Shown here piece after piece: positions 42,272 to 51,834 of a DNA stretch of 53,123 bases. The notes under the pieces were generated by a model, which made no database searches, was not told where the DNA came from, and saw nothing but the letters and a program-made list of their open reading frames with translations. Numbering within the stretch: the stretch's first letter is position 1; every line of letters starts with the position of its first letter. The position numbers and the translations under genes are program-made. Origin of the DNA: Paenilisteria newyorkensis (GTDB lineage Bacteria; Bacillota; Bacilli; Lactobacillales; Listeriaceae); assembly GCF_000766145.1 (NCBI RefSeq), contig NZ_JNFB01000018.1, positions 1-53,123 of the forward strand. The letters run 5' to 3'.

Positions 42272-42977
42272 TGGCGATACGCTCCTGAATGATCGCATTT
42301 GCCACTTTTAGGTCATACGGTGTTGTAATCTTAATATTGAAGATTTCGCCCTTCACGAGCTTCACACGGTCTCCTGCGAGCAAGCAAATCTTACAAGCGT
42401 CCGTCAAAATTTGTTTCTCGTCTGCAGACAAGTCTTGATAATGGCTATATAGCTTCTTAATATTAAAACTTTGTGGCGTTTGGCCTTGGTACATGTGGTC
42501 ACGAACTGGAATATCCGTAATAAAATCATGATTCGACGACTCCACAATCGTGTCAATCGCTTCAATGACCGTATCCACCGCGCCAGTTTCCAGCGCCGCA
42601 TCAATATTTTCTTCAATAATCCGGTGCGTCAAAAACGGGCGAACAGCGTCATGGGTAATAATAACGTCATCATCCGTTAAGCCAAAATTCGACTCAATAT
42701 AACGAATCCCATTCATAATTGTTTCGTTGCGATCCGTGCCGCCTTCAATCACAACAACGCGATCATCCGAAATGTATTTCTTAATATTATCTTCCGCGTG
42801 ATTGATCCATTCTTTTGGAGACGAAATAATAATCTTATCAAAGCGGTTATTTAAAATAAATTTCTCAACTGTGTGTACGATAATTGGCTTACCATTCAAG
42901 GATAGAAATTGTTTTGGCATGCTGACATTTCCCATCCGCGTACCTTTTCCTCCAGCTAAAATTTGAGCGTATATCAT
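42264..42977 (-). CDS. tarI: Ribitol-5-phosphate cytidylyltransferase
   Basis: 237 residues. [18 protein letters not shown] is the nucleotide-binding loop of the IspD/TarI family. [18 protein letters not shown] and the PQSFNIKKL segment support it. Pairing with tarJ separates it from IspD. It makes CDP-ribitol for poly-ribitol-phosphate wall teichoic acid. GGAG precedes the ATG by 9 nt. It lies 57 bp after the fusion glycerophosphotransferase gene. Confidence 0.93.
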   Translation of the reverse strand: MIYAQILAGGKGTRMGNVSMPKQFLSLNGKPIIVHTVEKFILNNRFDKIIISSPKEWINHAEDNIKKYISDDRVVVIEGGTDRNETIMNGIRYIESNFGLTDDDVIITHDAVRPFLTHRIIEENIDAALETGAVDTVIEAIDTIVESSNHDFITDIPVRDHMYQGQTPQSFNIKKLYSHYQDLSADEKQILTDACKICLLAGDRVKLVKGEIFNIKITTPYDLKVANAIIQERIAND

Positions 42978-43034
42978 TCTCTAATCTCCTTTAACTGTTT
43001 TTTTATGTTCACAACTTTATTGTAACATAGATTG

Positions 43035-45386
43035 TTATTTGATTAAATCACGTACGATCCGCTCTGCCGCCTTGCCATCTAAATCGTCGAAAAAGCGTTC
43101 TTTAAAGGCACGTACTTTATCTAAATCAAATTCATTTGTCTCAATAGCGCTGATAATCTCGTCATTTGTACGGACAATCGGACCTGGAACGAATGCTTCA
43201 TAATCGTAATAGAAATTACGCTCGCCAAGATAGTTCTCCAAATCGTAAGCGTAAAACAACACCGGTTTCTCCATAATCGAGAAATCAAACACAACCGACG
43301 AATAATCTGTAATCAAAATATCCGTATTAATCAGGACATCATTAATATCTTCACGGCTCATATTAAATGCAAATTCCTGCAAATCAAACGGCACACCAAC
43401 ACCTCGCGTCACCGATGGATGCATTTTCAAAATAAGCGCGTATTCATCACCAAGTTCCTCCGCTAAACGACGAATGTTCAAGTTCATCACAAAGTTTTGG
43501 CGCTCACCAGGTCCACCGCGGAAAGTCGGCGCGTACGTGATAATTTTCTTACCTTTCAAATGTGGGTATTTTCCTAAGAACGAAGCTTTGATAAAGGCTT
43601 TATAATCCTCATTGAAAAAGCGATCCGTTCTTGGTACACCTAAAGGCACGACATCGTTTTCAGGCACATCGAAGGCATCGGCATAAAACGGCACGATTTC
43701 ACTAGACGAAACAACGACTTTCGTATAATTCTTATGCGCCCCACGTTCAAAACTCTCCGTATTACTGTCCGCATAACCAATCGAACTGAATCCGAATTTC
43801 TTAAACGCACCAGCCGCATGCCAAAGTTGAATAACTTCCGTGCCAGCACTTGTCGTCAAACCATACATTTGACGGTAATAATCATCTAAAAAGACATATT
43901 TTGCCGTTGCCACATCTTTATACAGCGACAAAAGCTCACGAAGCGAACGTTTCGGCTGTTTCAAATAACCAACCACTTCATAATCCGGCTTCTGCTTCAA
44001 TACTTCATCGTAAACGGCCTTGAACGAATCCGCCAATACATCATGCTTATTCGTCAAAAAGACAATTTTATCTTGTTTTTGACCGAGTTTATAAACTGGG
44101 AAAGCGATGCGACGTGCGTAGAAATTACGCGCTATATCTTGCACCTTTTTCCAAGAGCCGACAACTACTTTTTTGTAGCCTGCGGAAATGACCGTTCCAG
44201 CTTTTCGAACAGCTAGGCGGTTATAGATTGGTTGAACCGAATTACGATTCGCTGCTTTTTGCCCCGCGCGAACTTCTTGCGGATACGCCGAGGAAAGCAA
44301 TTTATTCATCGAACCTGGATCAAGCTTGCTGTAAGCCAACTTCAACACACGTAGATAATTTGGACGCGCTTTTTCCTTAATAAACGTATAGCGATTAATC
44401 GTCTCAAACGTAAGCAGGCGTTGCAACACACCGAGGCTATTGTAAAGGTTCAAATCCATCGAATCGACTAATTCATAGAAAGAATCGAACATCTTGACTT
44501 GCGTCCCAGCATTTCCTTCCATCATGATGCCTTTATATGCCGGCCAAATATCCGCCGACACAATCCGGTCATAGTAATCCGTACGAATTTTGCCAAGTGC
44601 AATCGGGTTCGTCACATATTTCTTGAACAATGGATCTGAGAGTTTCGTACTTTCGATAATATCTTTAAAACTCACGTATGGATCTGATTTCACGATTTGC
44701 GATAATGACACGTCGCCCTCGTCCTCACGCGCACGGTAATTGTAAATAATCTCGTCCACCGTGTACATGTCGCCGGATTTCAAATAAGCTTCCAATACAA
44801 ACGGGTGATCCTCCGCAACTTTAATAGATGTAGGGAAACGTAAATCTTTCACCACATCCGCGCGATACATTTTATTACATGGCCCAAGCGTGTACAGCAT
44901 CTCTGGGTTCTTCACAAGCGTTTTGTGACCTTTTTTGAAGACCCCTTTTTTGAAATGCCCGCCGATAAACCACGAACGGTTACTGTTGAAACTTACAGAA
45001 ATACCTGTCACGACACCAACCTGTTCTGATTCTGCGGCATGATACATGATTTCCAATGCTTTCTCTGGTAAAACATCATCAGAGTCGACAAAACTAATAT
45101 ACTTCCCACGAGCAACAGCCAAACCGTTATTACGCGCCGTTCCTGGTCCCGCATTCGGCTCTTTGACAACACAAATATTCTCGTGTTCTCCCGCCAATTC
45201 GATAATTCTTTCTAAACTGCCATCCGAAGAGCCGTCGTCCACAAGCACGATTTCTACTTCTTTTAGCGTTTGGTTAAGTAAAGATTCAATGGTTTCATCA
45301 ATGTAGCGAATAACATTATATACTGGAATAACGACCGATACTTTAGGTTCCGCTATTGCAGCTGGTTTTACGATTTCATAGAGCAT
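43035..45386 (-). CDS. Fusion of family 2 glycosyltransferase and CDP-polyol phosphotransferase
   Basis: 783 residues with two enzymes in one chain. The N-terminal GT2 domain (about 15-230) has SVVIPVYNVIRYIDETIES, VDDGSSDGS and the DSDD metal motif. A linker region (about 330-430) separates it from a C-terminal Glyphos_transf domain (about 440-780) with LWHAAGAFKKFGFSS, YAPTFRGGPGE, LKMHPS and DILITDYSSVVFDF. It may alternate sugar and polyol-phosphate addition, or couple polymer growth to glycosylation. It is preceded by GGGAG and divergent from galU. TarL-type polymerisation is one option. Confidence 0.9.
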   Translation of the reverse strand: MLYEIVKPAAIAEPKVSVVIPVYNVIRYIDETIESLLNQTLKEVEIVLVDDGSSDGSLERIIELAGEHENICVVKEPNAGPGTARNNGLAVARGKYISFVDSDDVLPEKALEIMYHAAESEQVGVVTGISVSFNSNRSWFIGGHFKKGVFKKGHKTLVKNPEMLYTLGPCNKMYRADVVKDLRFPTSIKVAEDHPFVLEAYLKSGDMYTVDEIIYNYRAREDEGDVSLSQIVKSDPYVSFKDIIESTKLSDPLFKKYVTNPIALGKIRTDYYDRIVSADIWPAYKGIMMEGNAGTQVKMFDSFYELVDSMDLNLYNSLGVLQRLLTFETINRYTFIKEKARPNYLRVLKLAYSKLDPGSMNKLLSSAYPQEVRAGQKAANRNSVQPIYNRLAVRKAGTVISAGYKKVVVGSWKKVQDIARNFYARRIAFPVYKLGQKQDKIVFLTNKHDVLADSFKAVYDEVLKQKPDYEVVGYLKQPKRSLRELLSLYKDVATAKYVFLDDYYRQMYGLTTSAGTEVIQLWHAAGAFKKFGFSSIGYADSNTESFERGAHKNYTKVVVSSSEIVPFYADAFDVPENDVVPLGVPRTDRFFNEDYKAFIKASFLGKYPHLKGKKIITYAPTFRGGPGERQNFVMNLNIRRLAEELGDEYALILKMHPSVTRGVGVPFDLQEFAFNMSREDINDVLINTDILITDYSSVVFDFSIMEKPVLFYAYDLENYLGERNFYYDYEAFVPGPIVRTNDEIISAIETNEFDLDKVRAFKERFFDDLDGKAAERIVRDLIK

Positions 45387-45523
45387 TCTATTTCTCCCTT
45401 AAAACTTTTATTTATCATTTTCAATCTATTACAAATACCGCCAAATGTCAAGGAAGCCCCAATTTAAAAATAGCCATTTCTACTATCTAATAGCACTTTG
45501 TTAACTGCTTTACATGCAAAAAC

Positions 45524-45553
45524 TTGTCACACCGTGCGTGCATACCGTATAAT
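45524..45553 (+). promoter_or_regulatory. Promoter of galU
   Basis: TTGTCA (45524-45529), an 18-bp spacer and a perfect TATAAT (45548-45553) lie 41 bp before the galU start. Confidence 0.75.
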
Positions 45554-45594
45554 GGTTGCATATAGACGAATATATTTTGAAGGAGAATGCCATT

Positions 45595-46491
45595 ATGAAA
45601 GTTAGAAAAGCGGTCATTCCTGCTGCGGGTCTTGGAACTCGTTTTTTACCAGCAACGAAGGCAATGCCAAAAGAAATTTTACCGATTGTAGATAAACCAA
45701 CGATTCAATATATCGTCGAGGAAGCTGTAGCATCAGGAATTGAAGATATCTTGATCGTTACCGGTAAAGGAAAACGCGCGATTGAAGATCACTTCGACTC
45801 CGTGCCTGAACTAGAAAATAACCTACGCGAAAAAAATAAACTAGAATTGCTACATCTCATCGAAGAAACGACAAACATCAACTTGCATTTCATCCGCCAA
45901 TCGAAGCCAAAAGGTCTCGGAGACGCGATTCTGCAAGCGAAAGGATTTGTTGGTAACGAGCCATTTATCGTTATGCTAGGCGATGATATCGTAGAATCTA
46001 AAACACCATGTGCGAAACAGCTCATCAACCAATATCAAAAAACACATAGTTCTGTGATTGGTGTGCAACATGTCCCGCACGAAGAAACGTATCGTTATGG
46101 TATTATCGATCCGCTAAACGAATATAGCAAAGGTCTTTACAATGTAAAAGGCTTCGTTGAGAAACCAGATCCAGCGAAAGCGCCGTCTGACTTAGCGATT
46201 CTAGGTCGTTACTTGTTAACACCGCAAATTTTTGATTTCTTAGAAACACAAGAACCTGGTGCTGGTGGCGAGATTCAATTAACAGATGCCATCAACCGCC
46301 TCAATGAAATTCAACGTGTATTCGCGTATGATTTTGAAGGGGAACGCTTTGATGTCGGTGATAAATTCGGCTTTATCAAAACAACGATGCAATTCGCGCT
46401 GAAACATCCTGAAATCAAGGATGAAGTTGCCATTTTGATTGACGAATTATACACAGAAATTCATAAAAAAGACGTGAAAAAGAAGAAATAA
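45595..46491 (+). CDS. galU: UTP-glucose-1-phosphate uridylyltransferase
   Basis: 298 residues. [25 protein letters not shown] is the nucleotidyltransferase loop; only the first part need be quoted as [18 protein letters not shown] and GFVEKPDP are also family marks. It makes UDP-glucose for glycolipid anchors and polymer glycosylation (gtaB in B. subtilis). I start at ATG 45595, 9 nt after AAGGAG; a longer frame from 45556 begins only a few bases after the -10. It is the only envelope gene here on the plus strand. Confidence 0.95.
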   Translation: MKVRKAVIPAAGLGTRFLPATKAMPKEILPIVDKPTIQYIVEEAVASGIEDILIVTGKGKRAIEDHFDSVPELENNLREKNKLELLHLIEETTNINLHFIRQSKPKGLGDAILQAKGFVGNEPFIVMLGDDIVESKTPCAKQLINQYQKTHSSVIGVQHVPHEETYRYGIIDPLNEYSKGLYNVKGFVEKPDPAKAPSDLAILGRYLLTPQIFDFLETQEPGAGGEIQLTDAINRLNEIQRVFAYDFEGERFDVGDKFGFIKTTMQFALKHPEIKDEVAILIDELYTEIHKKDVKKKK

Positions 46492-46492
46492 C

Positions 46493-46542
46493 AAAAATGC
46501 TTGGCGGCTCAGATTTGATTCTGAAGCGCCAAGCATTTTTTT
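46493..46542. terminator. Bidirectional terminator between galU and the PA14 glucosaminidase
   Basis: AATGCTTGGCG and CGCCAAGCATT pair, with an inner CTCAG/CTGAAG pairing, flanked by A and T runs, between convergent genes. Confidence 0.87.
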
Positions 46543-49500
46543 ATTTATATTTTGGTATTTCGAAGTCTTGAATATAGCTTGTGAGTAAGTTATACATGTT
46601 ATACATATTCGTTGTTTGACTCGTTGCCCATTTAATATCTGTTGCATATTGGTGAACGCCTGGGTTAGCAGGATTCCATCTCATTTTATAGATTGTGTCC
46701 TGCCCTTTCGCTACGTAGTTTTGAGCTACGAACTGTGCGCCACCGATGATTGCTTTTTCAGGTGTGTCCCAGCCTTGTTTGTAGGCATATTCGGAACCAC
46801 CTTTCAACGGATTGCTATCCACAGCGCCGATTCCGTACATATTATACACAGTTTTTGGCGTTACTGGTTTGCCATCTACAGAACTTACTAATACGCCGTT
46901 TGCAAGCTGCGACGAACCATTTCCTGTTTCTAGAATCGAATGCGACATCAGATAAATTTCGTTAATCTGATACGTTTTCGCAGCCGTCCCGAAGCTTGCA
47001 CCTTGCCCAGTTAAGATTCCTTTATTCACGAGAATTTTACTGTTCACTTCTGCCGTATTGATCCCTGCTGGTTTTGATAGCACAAGGAACTGCAAATACT
47101 CTTTCGAATCTTTCACAAAACTGTTCGGGTTCATATAAAACTGTACATCTTTTTGATACGCATTGACCCATGCGCGTGTGTAGTTGAATTTATACCATTT
47201 CGCGCCATCGGTTCCTGTAACAGTTCCCGTAATGGTGATCGTTAAATCTTTCGCGAGTGGTCCAACTAAAAAGGCATTCGGGTTTGCAGCATCGCGAACG
47301 CTCGTCGCTGCCGTTGTTTTCCCTGTTGCGCCACCAGCATTCAATGTGACAAAATTGCTACGAACGTAAGTGTTCGGCGGTTTGACGCTTGTTTGCGGTG
47401 GTGTGGAACCCTGCATTTGGATCGCTAGAGCTTGTGCCAACGTGGAAGTATACGATTGCGTGCGATAGTTCTTTTCGATGCCGGCTACGTAATTGATGTT
47501 GAACGATAGAGCCGCTGAGCCTGTGTCCTCCATATATTCAATGATGAATTTATGATTTCCTTTTGTGAGCGGGATGGCTTCTTTGTAATTGTTTAAGCCT
47601 GCTGTCCAATCTTCATAGACAACTTGGCCGTCCACTTTCACGCGGATGCGATCGTCAGCGCGACCCGATATTTCATAATTACCGTCTTTCGCCATGTTCA
47701 ATGTTGCCTCATAGCGAGCCGTGAAGCGGTCATTTGGAATACTCGGATCTGGGCTACCTGCTCCCCAGTTATCATTAATACTACTCATTGTTTTGTAGAC
47801 AGGACGTCCAGAGAAGCTGTCTGTTGGATAATATCGTGCCAACCACGTATTGCTCGGTAAAATATTAAAATCAACAGATGCCGCACCTGTACGCTCGACA
47901 TACTCAACTTTCACATTATGCGTTCCTTGCGTTAAAGGGATCACATAATTTTCCTCTCGTACATAACTTAGGCCCCGGTTATCAAAAACCACTTTGCCGT
48001 CAATCGTTACGCGCATCCCATCGTCCGCACGCCCTACAATGTTGTAATTCCCTGTTTTAGGAGCGACGTATTGCTTTTCAATGACCGCTGAGAAATTATC
48101 GTTTGGAATCGCTGGATCTGGACTACCATACGCCCAGTTTTGATAAAATGCTGTTTGCGTGTCGTGGAGCTTAGCTACATAAGCACCCGTAAAATTGGTG
48201 TTTTTGTAGTAGCGCGCAAACCATTTATCTAGTTTTTCGATGTTCATGTTAATCGACGCTGCGCCGGTTTTGTGTTTGTAAACAATTGTAATCGCATGTT
48301 TTCCTTTTGGAACCCAGATTACTTGGTTGTATTGGCCGGAAACAGTGCCCATATTTTTGCCATCCATATAGATGATTGCTTCGTCTTTCACGTCGCCATA
48401 GAAACGATAGTGACTCGCTTCTGGGGCATCGATTTGACGGTGCATCCGTGCGGAGAAATGATCGTTTGGTACCGCACTATTTGGCGAACCTGTACCCCAA
48501 TTCTTCGCAATCGTTGTCATACTCGTTACCTCGTCAAAGGCATACGGAAAGCCAGATACGGTTTCATTCGGATAATATTTAGCGTACCAAACATTGGCAT
48601 CGATCACATTAAAGTTAAGATATGCCGTGCTAGTAGCTTCTTTAAATTTAACCCGAACATCATGTGTACCTTTTGATAAATAAACAACTGTATTAAACTC
48701 ACCGCGTGTCGTTAAATTCGTCACCAGTTTGCCATCTACATAAATCGCCGCCGCATCGTCTACATTCCCGATAATTCGGTAATCTCGAGCCGTTGCTACT
48801 TCGATCTGTTTATCCATAATACCTGTAAAATTATCTTTGTTCACGCTAGCATGCGGTGAACCTGCGCCCCAATTGTGCATCAGTTTATTCGCTGTCGAAC
48901 CAACTGCCGTGTGAATCGAGTTCAAGCCCCACGTCGTATTGTTGAAATACTGCTCATACCAAGCGTTTGCCTTCACGAGATTCATTTGCAAATGAGCCGC
49001 GCCAGACTTTTCACGATATTGCACGGTTACTTGGTGTTTACCTTTTGTCAAAGGAATCGTGACGTTTAGGTTATCCTGAAAAGAATCCCAACTGTTCACA
49101 ATTGCTTTGCCATCCACGTAAATTCGCATGCCATCGTCTACTTTTCCAACAAAACGATAATTACCTGCTTCGGCAATGTCATACTGTTTCGAAAAGAATC
49201 CGCTAAAATTATCGACGCCAATACCCGCGCCAGGTGAGCCGTAACCCCAAACTTTATTCAGATACGTTTTATTGCCGATATTCTCCGTCAACTTCACGTT
49301 GCCTGTCATATTATTGTTTGGAAAGTATACCGCATTCCATTCATCCGCACGAACTAAATCCGCGGTAATGTATGCTGCGCCACCCGCTTCTAGATAATCG
49401 ATTCTGATTTCATGTGTTCCCGCAGTTAACGGAATCGTCATGTTCAAGTTCGCCATGCTCGGTTTGAAATCGTCATACACAAGCTTGTTATCGACGTACA

Positions 49501-49810
49501 CACGAATACCATCATCGGCGCGCCCAATTAAGCGATAATCTGTGGTGGTGCCAACTGTAATTGTTTTACGGAACGTCGCAGAAAAACCATCCACTGGTAG
49601 CGCTGCGCTTGGTGAACCGTAACCCCAATCCAGATGAAGATCCTTCTCCGTCCGCTTTAAGACCGGGGTACCAGATAGCGTCTTGTTGTTGTAATAGCTC
49701 GCTTCCCACGAACTTGGAGTTGCCGCATCCGCCTGCATCGGTTCCTTCATCACGAAAACCGCACACGTCGCAGCAAATCCTAACGCCATTATTACTATTT
49801 TTTTTCTGAT
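46541..49810 (-). CDS. Secreted glucosaminidase with six PA14-like repeats, apparent AUC start
   Basis: A signal peptide leads to six PA14-like units of about 125 residues (about 35-790). Each starts near a W-x-x-x-Y-Y/F box and has a Y/T-GSP, a DNFSA-like and an RADDG or DDG core. An SH3-like domain (about 815-905) and a C-terminal LytD-type GH73 domain (about 915-1089) with the catalytic Glu in SHSILETGNG follow. It should bind sugars outside the cell and cut peptidoglycan. The only strong ribosome site, AAGGAGG, is 9 nt before an ATC codon (49808-49810) that gives (M)RKKIVIMALGF, a normal basic signal start. The first real ATG is 49789 and lacks both. Confidence 0.75.
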   Translation of the reverse strand: MRKKIVIMALGFAATCAVFVMKEPMQADAATPSSWEASYYNNKTLSGTPVLKRTEKDLHLDWGYGSPSAALPVDGFSATFRKTITVGTTTDYRLIGRADDGIRVYVDNKLVYDDFKPSMANLNMTIPLTAGTHEIRIDYLEAGGAAYITADLVRADEWNAVYFPNNNMTGNVKLTENIGNKTYLNKVWGYGSPGAGIGVDNFSGFFSKQYDIAEAGNYRFVGKVDDGMRIYVDGKAIVNSWDSFQDNLNVTIPLTKGKHQVTVQYREKSGAAHLQMNLVKANAWYEQYFNNTTWGLNSIHTAVGSTANKLMHNWGAGSPHASVNKDNFTGIMDKQIEVATARDYRIIGNVDDAAAIYVDGKLVTNLTTRGEFNTVVYLSKGTHDVRVKFKEATSTAYLNFNVIDANVWYAKYYPNETVSGFPYAFDEVTSMTTIAKNWGTGSPNSAVPNDHFSARMHRQIDAPEASHYRFYGDVKDEAIIYMDGKNMGTVSGQYNQVIWVPKGKHAITIVYKHKTGAASINMNIEKLDKWFARYYKNTNFTGAYVAKLHDTQTAFYQNWAYGSPDPAIPNDNFSAVIEKQYVAPKTGNYNIVGRADDGMRVTIDGKVVFDNRGLSYVREENYVIPLTQGTHNVKVEYVERTGAASVDFNILPSNTWLARYYPTDSFSGRPVYKTMSSINDNWGAGSPDPSIPNDRFTARYEATLNMAKDGNYEISGRADDRIRVKVDGQVVYEDWTAGLNNYKEAIPLTKGNHKFIIEYMEDTGSAALSFNINYVAGIEKNYRTQSYTSTLAQALAIQMQGSTPPQTSVKPPNTYVRSNFVTLNAGGATGKTTAATSVRDAANPNAFLVGPLAKDLTITITGTVTGTDGAKWYKFNYTRAWVNAYQKDVQFYMNPNSFVKDSKEYLQFLVLSKPAGINTAEVNSKILVNKGILTGQGASFGTAAKTYQINEIYLMSHSILETGNGSSQLANGVLVSSVDGKPVTPKTVYNMYGIGAVDSNPLKGGSEYAYKQGWDTPEKAIIGGAQFVAQNYVAKGQDTIYKMRWNPANPGVHQYATDIKWATSQTTNMYNMYNLLTSYIQDFEIPKYK

Positions 49811-49890
49811 TGACCTTTACCTCCTTGACATAAATTGCGTACGTCTCTATTATTTCATACTTGGAGGGTTTAAACAATATTACAATGGTG

Positions 49891-51381
49891 TCATTTTGTG
49901 GTTTTGTATGGAACTATTTTTAGGGTTACACCACTAGGTAATTTATAATACTCCGCAAAAATTGGTGCATGAGGACCATCTTGAATCGGCGTACTCATCC
50001 ATAAATATTGTTGGTAAGGTAATCGTTTCACAACAATCACTTTCTCACCAGCTGCAGCTTGTGCTTTCATACTCTTTATTCGTGCATCATTCGCTTGACC
50101 AATTTGCGTAAATACATAGGAATACGCTAAAACAAATGCCATAACTAGAGCAAATAGAGGCAAGTAAAGCGCTCGTAAATTAAGATAGTTCTCTTCATGT
50201 AAAAATTGTACCGTTCGAACTGCAAAGAGCACAAAGAACATATAGCAAATTATAAAGTTACGTGGGCCAAATGGTGTAACAAAGAATAGCGGTGCCGCAA
50301 GTGTGACGACAGAAATAAGATAGAAAGTTAACTCTGCTTTCAAACCTGTTTTCGGAATGAACATCAACACCGTAGCCACCAGAACTAAGTAAAATAACAA
50401 AGATAAGTAAGCTTCAAAAGTCGTCGTTGTTTCCGATGAAATATCAAAGATTCCTTTTACAACTGGCTTATAAAGTGGGTAAATAGTTAAAATCATAATG
50501 AATAAACCTTTGAAAACCAATTGAACCATGGAGAGATTTTGTGCCACTTTTACTAAAACAAAAATCGCTATGAGTGCCAGAACAATATTCAACCCAACAT
50601 TATTCATCACAAGATATTGATACAATGTCGTTTTAAAGGTGTCATACATTTTTGTGAAAATGCCCATGTCACTATCTACAGTACGATACTTGTCTTCCCC
50701 ACTAAAAATCTTTGCATACGCCCCATTAGAGAACATGATGGCAGCTCCAATAATCACGGAAGCCAGATAAACAATGTGTAACAAGAAGAACTTGCGGAAT
50801 CTAATAAATGCCCACACCATAATAAAAATAGCAGCAATAACATTATACAGCGTTGCATGTTCCACAAATAGCTGCGAAATAATGCCTAGCGGGACCATCA
50901 AGATAGTTAGCCAAATACTGTATTTAGGCGCCTTATCATAAAATACATTTTTCACTACAAGTAAAAAAATCAAGGTAAAAACAGCGGCTGTATTATAATT
51001 AGAAAATCCAGCTGCCCAACCATATGTCTGTGCAAACATATTCGCTGGTACCGTCAAAAATAGCAAAAAGCTAAGCAAGTATACACCTATCGAATTTGTT
51101 TTTGCAATTAACGCGGGCAACACGACCAATAAAGCTCCAAACAGCCCCATTATGAAAATACGAAACCAGTCTATACGCGTAATTAATAGCTCTGTGTAGT
51201 TTCCAAAATAACGACCATTGTAATCTTTAAACCCGTCATGGAAACGCTCCATACCCTTGACCATACCCCAAGTCCAATCATCATGCGTTAACGGGGTCCG
51301 AAATGCAATATATGAATAAAATAAAAACACTAAAAATCCTACTACACTTAATAACTTCCAATTTCTCTCTGTACGAATCAT
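49891..51381 (-). CDS. Polytopic membrane protein, DUF6056 / GT-C-like glycosyltransferase
   Basis: 496 residues with about ten to twelve hydrophobic segments. The first extracytoplasmic loop contains the acidic LTHDDWTWG and NGRYFGNY motifs, as in DUF6056 and GT-C proteins, where an Asp pair serves catalysis. It is the third gene of an operon with a GT2 and a GtcA-type flippase. That context suggests it moves a sugar from the undecaprenyl carrier to teichoic acid outside the cell. The acceptor and sugar are not determined. Confidence 0.78.
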   Translation of the reverse strand: MIRTERNWKLLSVVGFLVFLFYSYIAFRTPLTHDDWTWGMVKGMERFHDGFKDYNGRYFGNYTELLITRIDWFRIFIMGLFGALLVVLPALIAKTNSIGVYLLSFLLFLTVPANMFAQTYGWAAGFSNYNTAAVFTLIFLLVVKNVFYDKAPKYSIWLTILMVPLGIISQLFVEHATLYNVIAAIFIMVWAFIRFRKFFLLHIVYLASVIIGAAIMFSNGAYAKIFSGEDKYRTVDSDMGIFTKMYDTFKTTLYQYLVMNNVGLNIVLALIAIFVLVKVAQNLSMVQLVFKGLFIMILTIYPLYKPVVKGIFDISSETTTTFEAYLSLLFYLVLVATVLMFIPKTGLKAELTFYLISVVTLAAPLFFVTPFGPRNFIICYMFFVLFAVRTVQFLHEENYLNLRALYLPLFALVMAFVLAYSYVFTQIGQANDARIKSMKAQAAAGEKVIVVKRLPYQQYLWMSTPIQDGPHAPIFAEYYKLPSGVTLKIVPYKTTK

Positions 51382-51396
51382 AATTAACCTACCTTT

Positions 51397-51834
51397 TTAA
51401 TTCCTAATTTTAAATATTATCCACTTACTAAATACATAGTTCAACACAAGTACAATAACGTTCGTCAGAATTTTCGCCAACAGCGCGTTCGTGCCCAGTC
51501 CACTAATCAGAATGACCATAACCGCCAAATCGACCAAATACGTCAGAAAGCGAAAACCAAAGAATGATGATGCTTCACGCGCACGATCCTTCCAAGTCGG
51601 CGTATAGCTTTCAAACACATATCGTTTATTCGTCACATAGGCAAAAATCACCGACGCTACCCAAGAGACAGTATTTGACGTCACATAATCGATTCCAAGA
51701 ACCGAATTACAGAGCCAGAACGACACAATATTCACGACTGTCGTAAAGCCACCCATGATGATATACATGATAATACTGTACAAATTGGCATGTTCTTTTC
51801 TAAAGTTGGCGATTAGTTCCTTTACCTTCTTCAT
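51397..51834 (-). CDS. gtcA: GtrA/GtcA-family flippase for lipid-linked sugar
   Basis: 145 residues with four membrane helices. IIMYIIMGGFTTVVNIVSFWL and the FVTNKRYVF-like segment (VTNKRYVFES) are marks of the GtrA family. In Listeria, GtcA is needed for teichoic acid sugar decoration. It would flip an undecaprenyl-phosphate sugar made by the GT2 encoded just upstream, with which it overlaps by 4 bp. Confidence 0.88.
   Translation of the reverse strand: MKKVKELIANFRKEHANLYSIIMYIIMGGFTTVVNIVSFWLCNSVLGIDYVTSNTVSWVASVIFAYVTNKRYVFESYTPTWKDRAREASSFFGFRFLTYLVDLAVMVILISGLGTNALLAKILTNVIVLVLNYVFSKWIIFKIRN

Noticed and set aside
49566-49877. A 103-codon frame starting upstream of the PA14 glucosaminidase
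   Set aside because: It uses the same ribosome site region but its own ATG is far upstream without one. Its composition is not protein-like, and it runs in another frame through the signal peptide and first PA14 unit.
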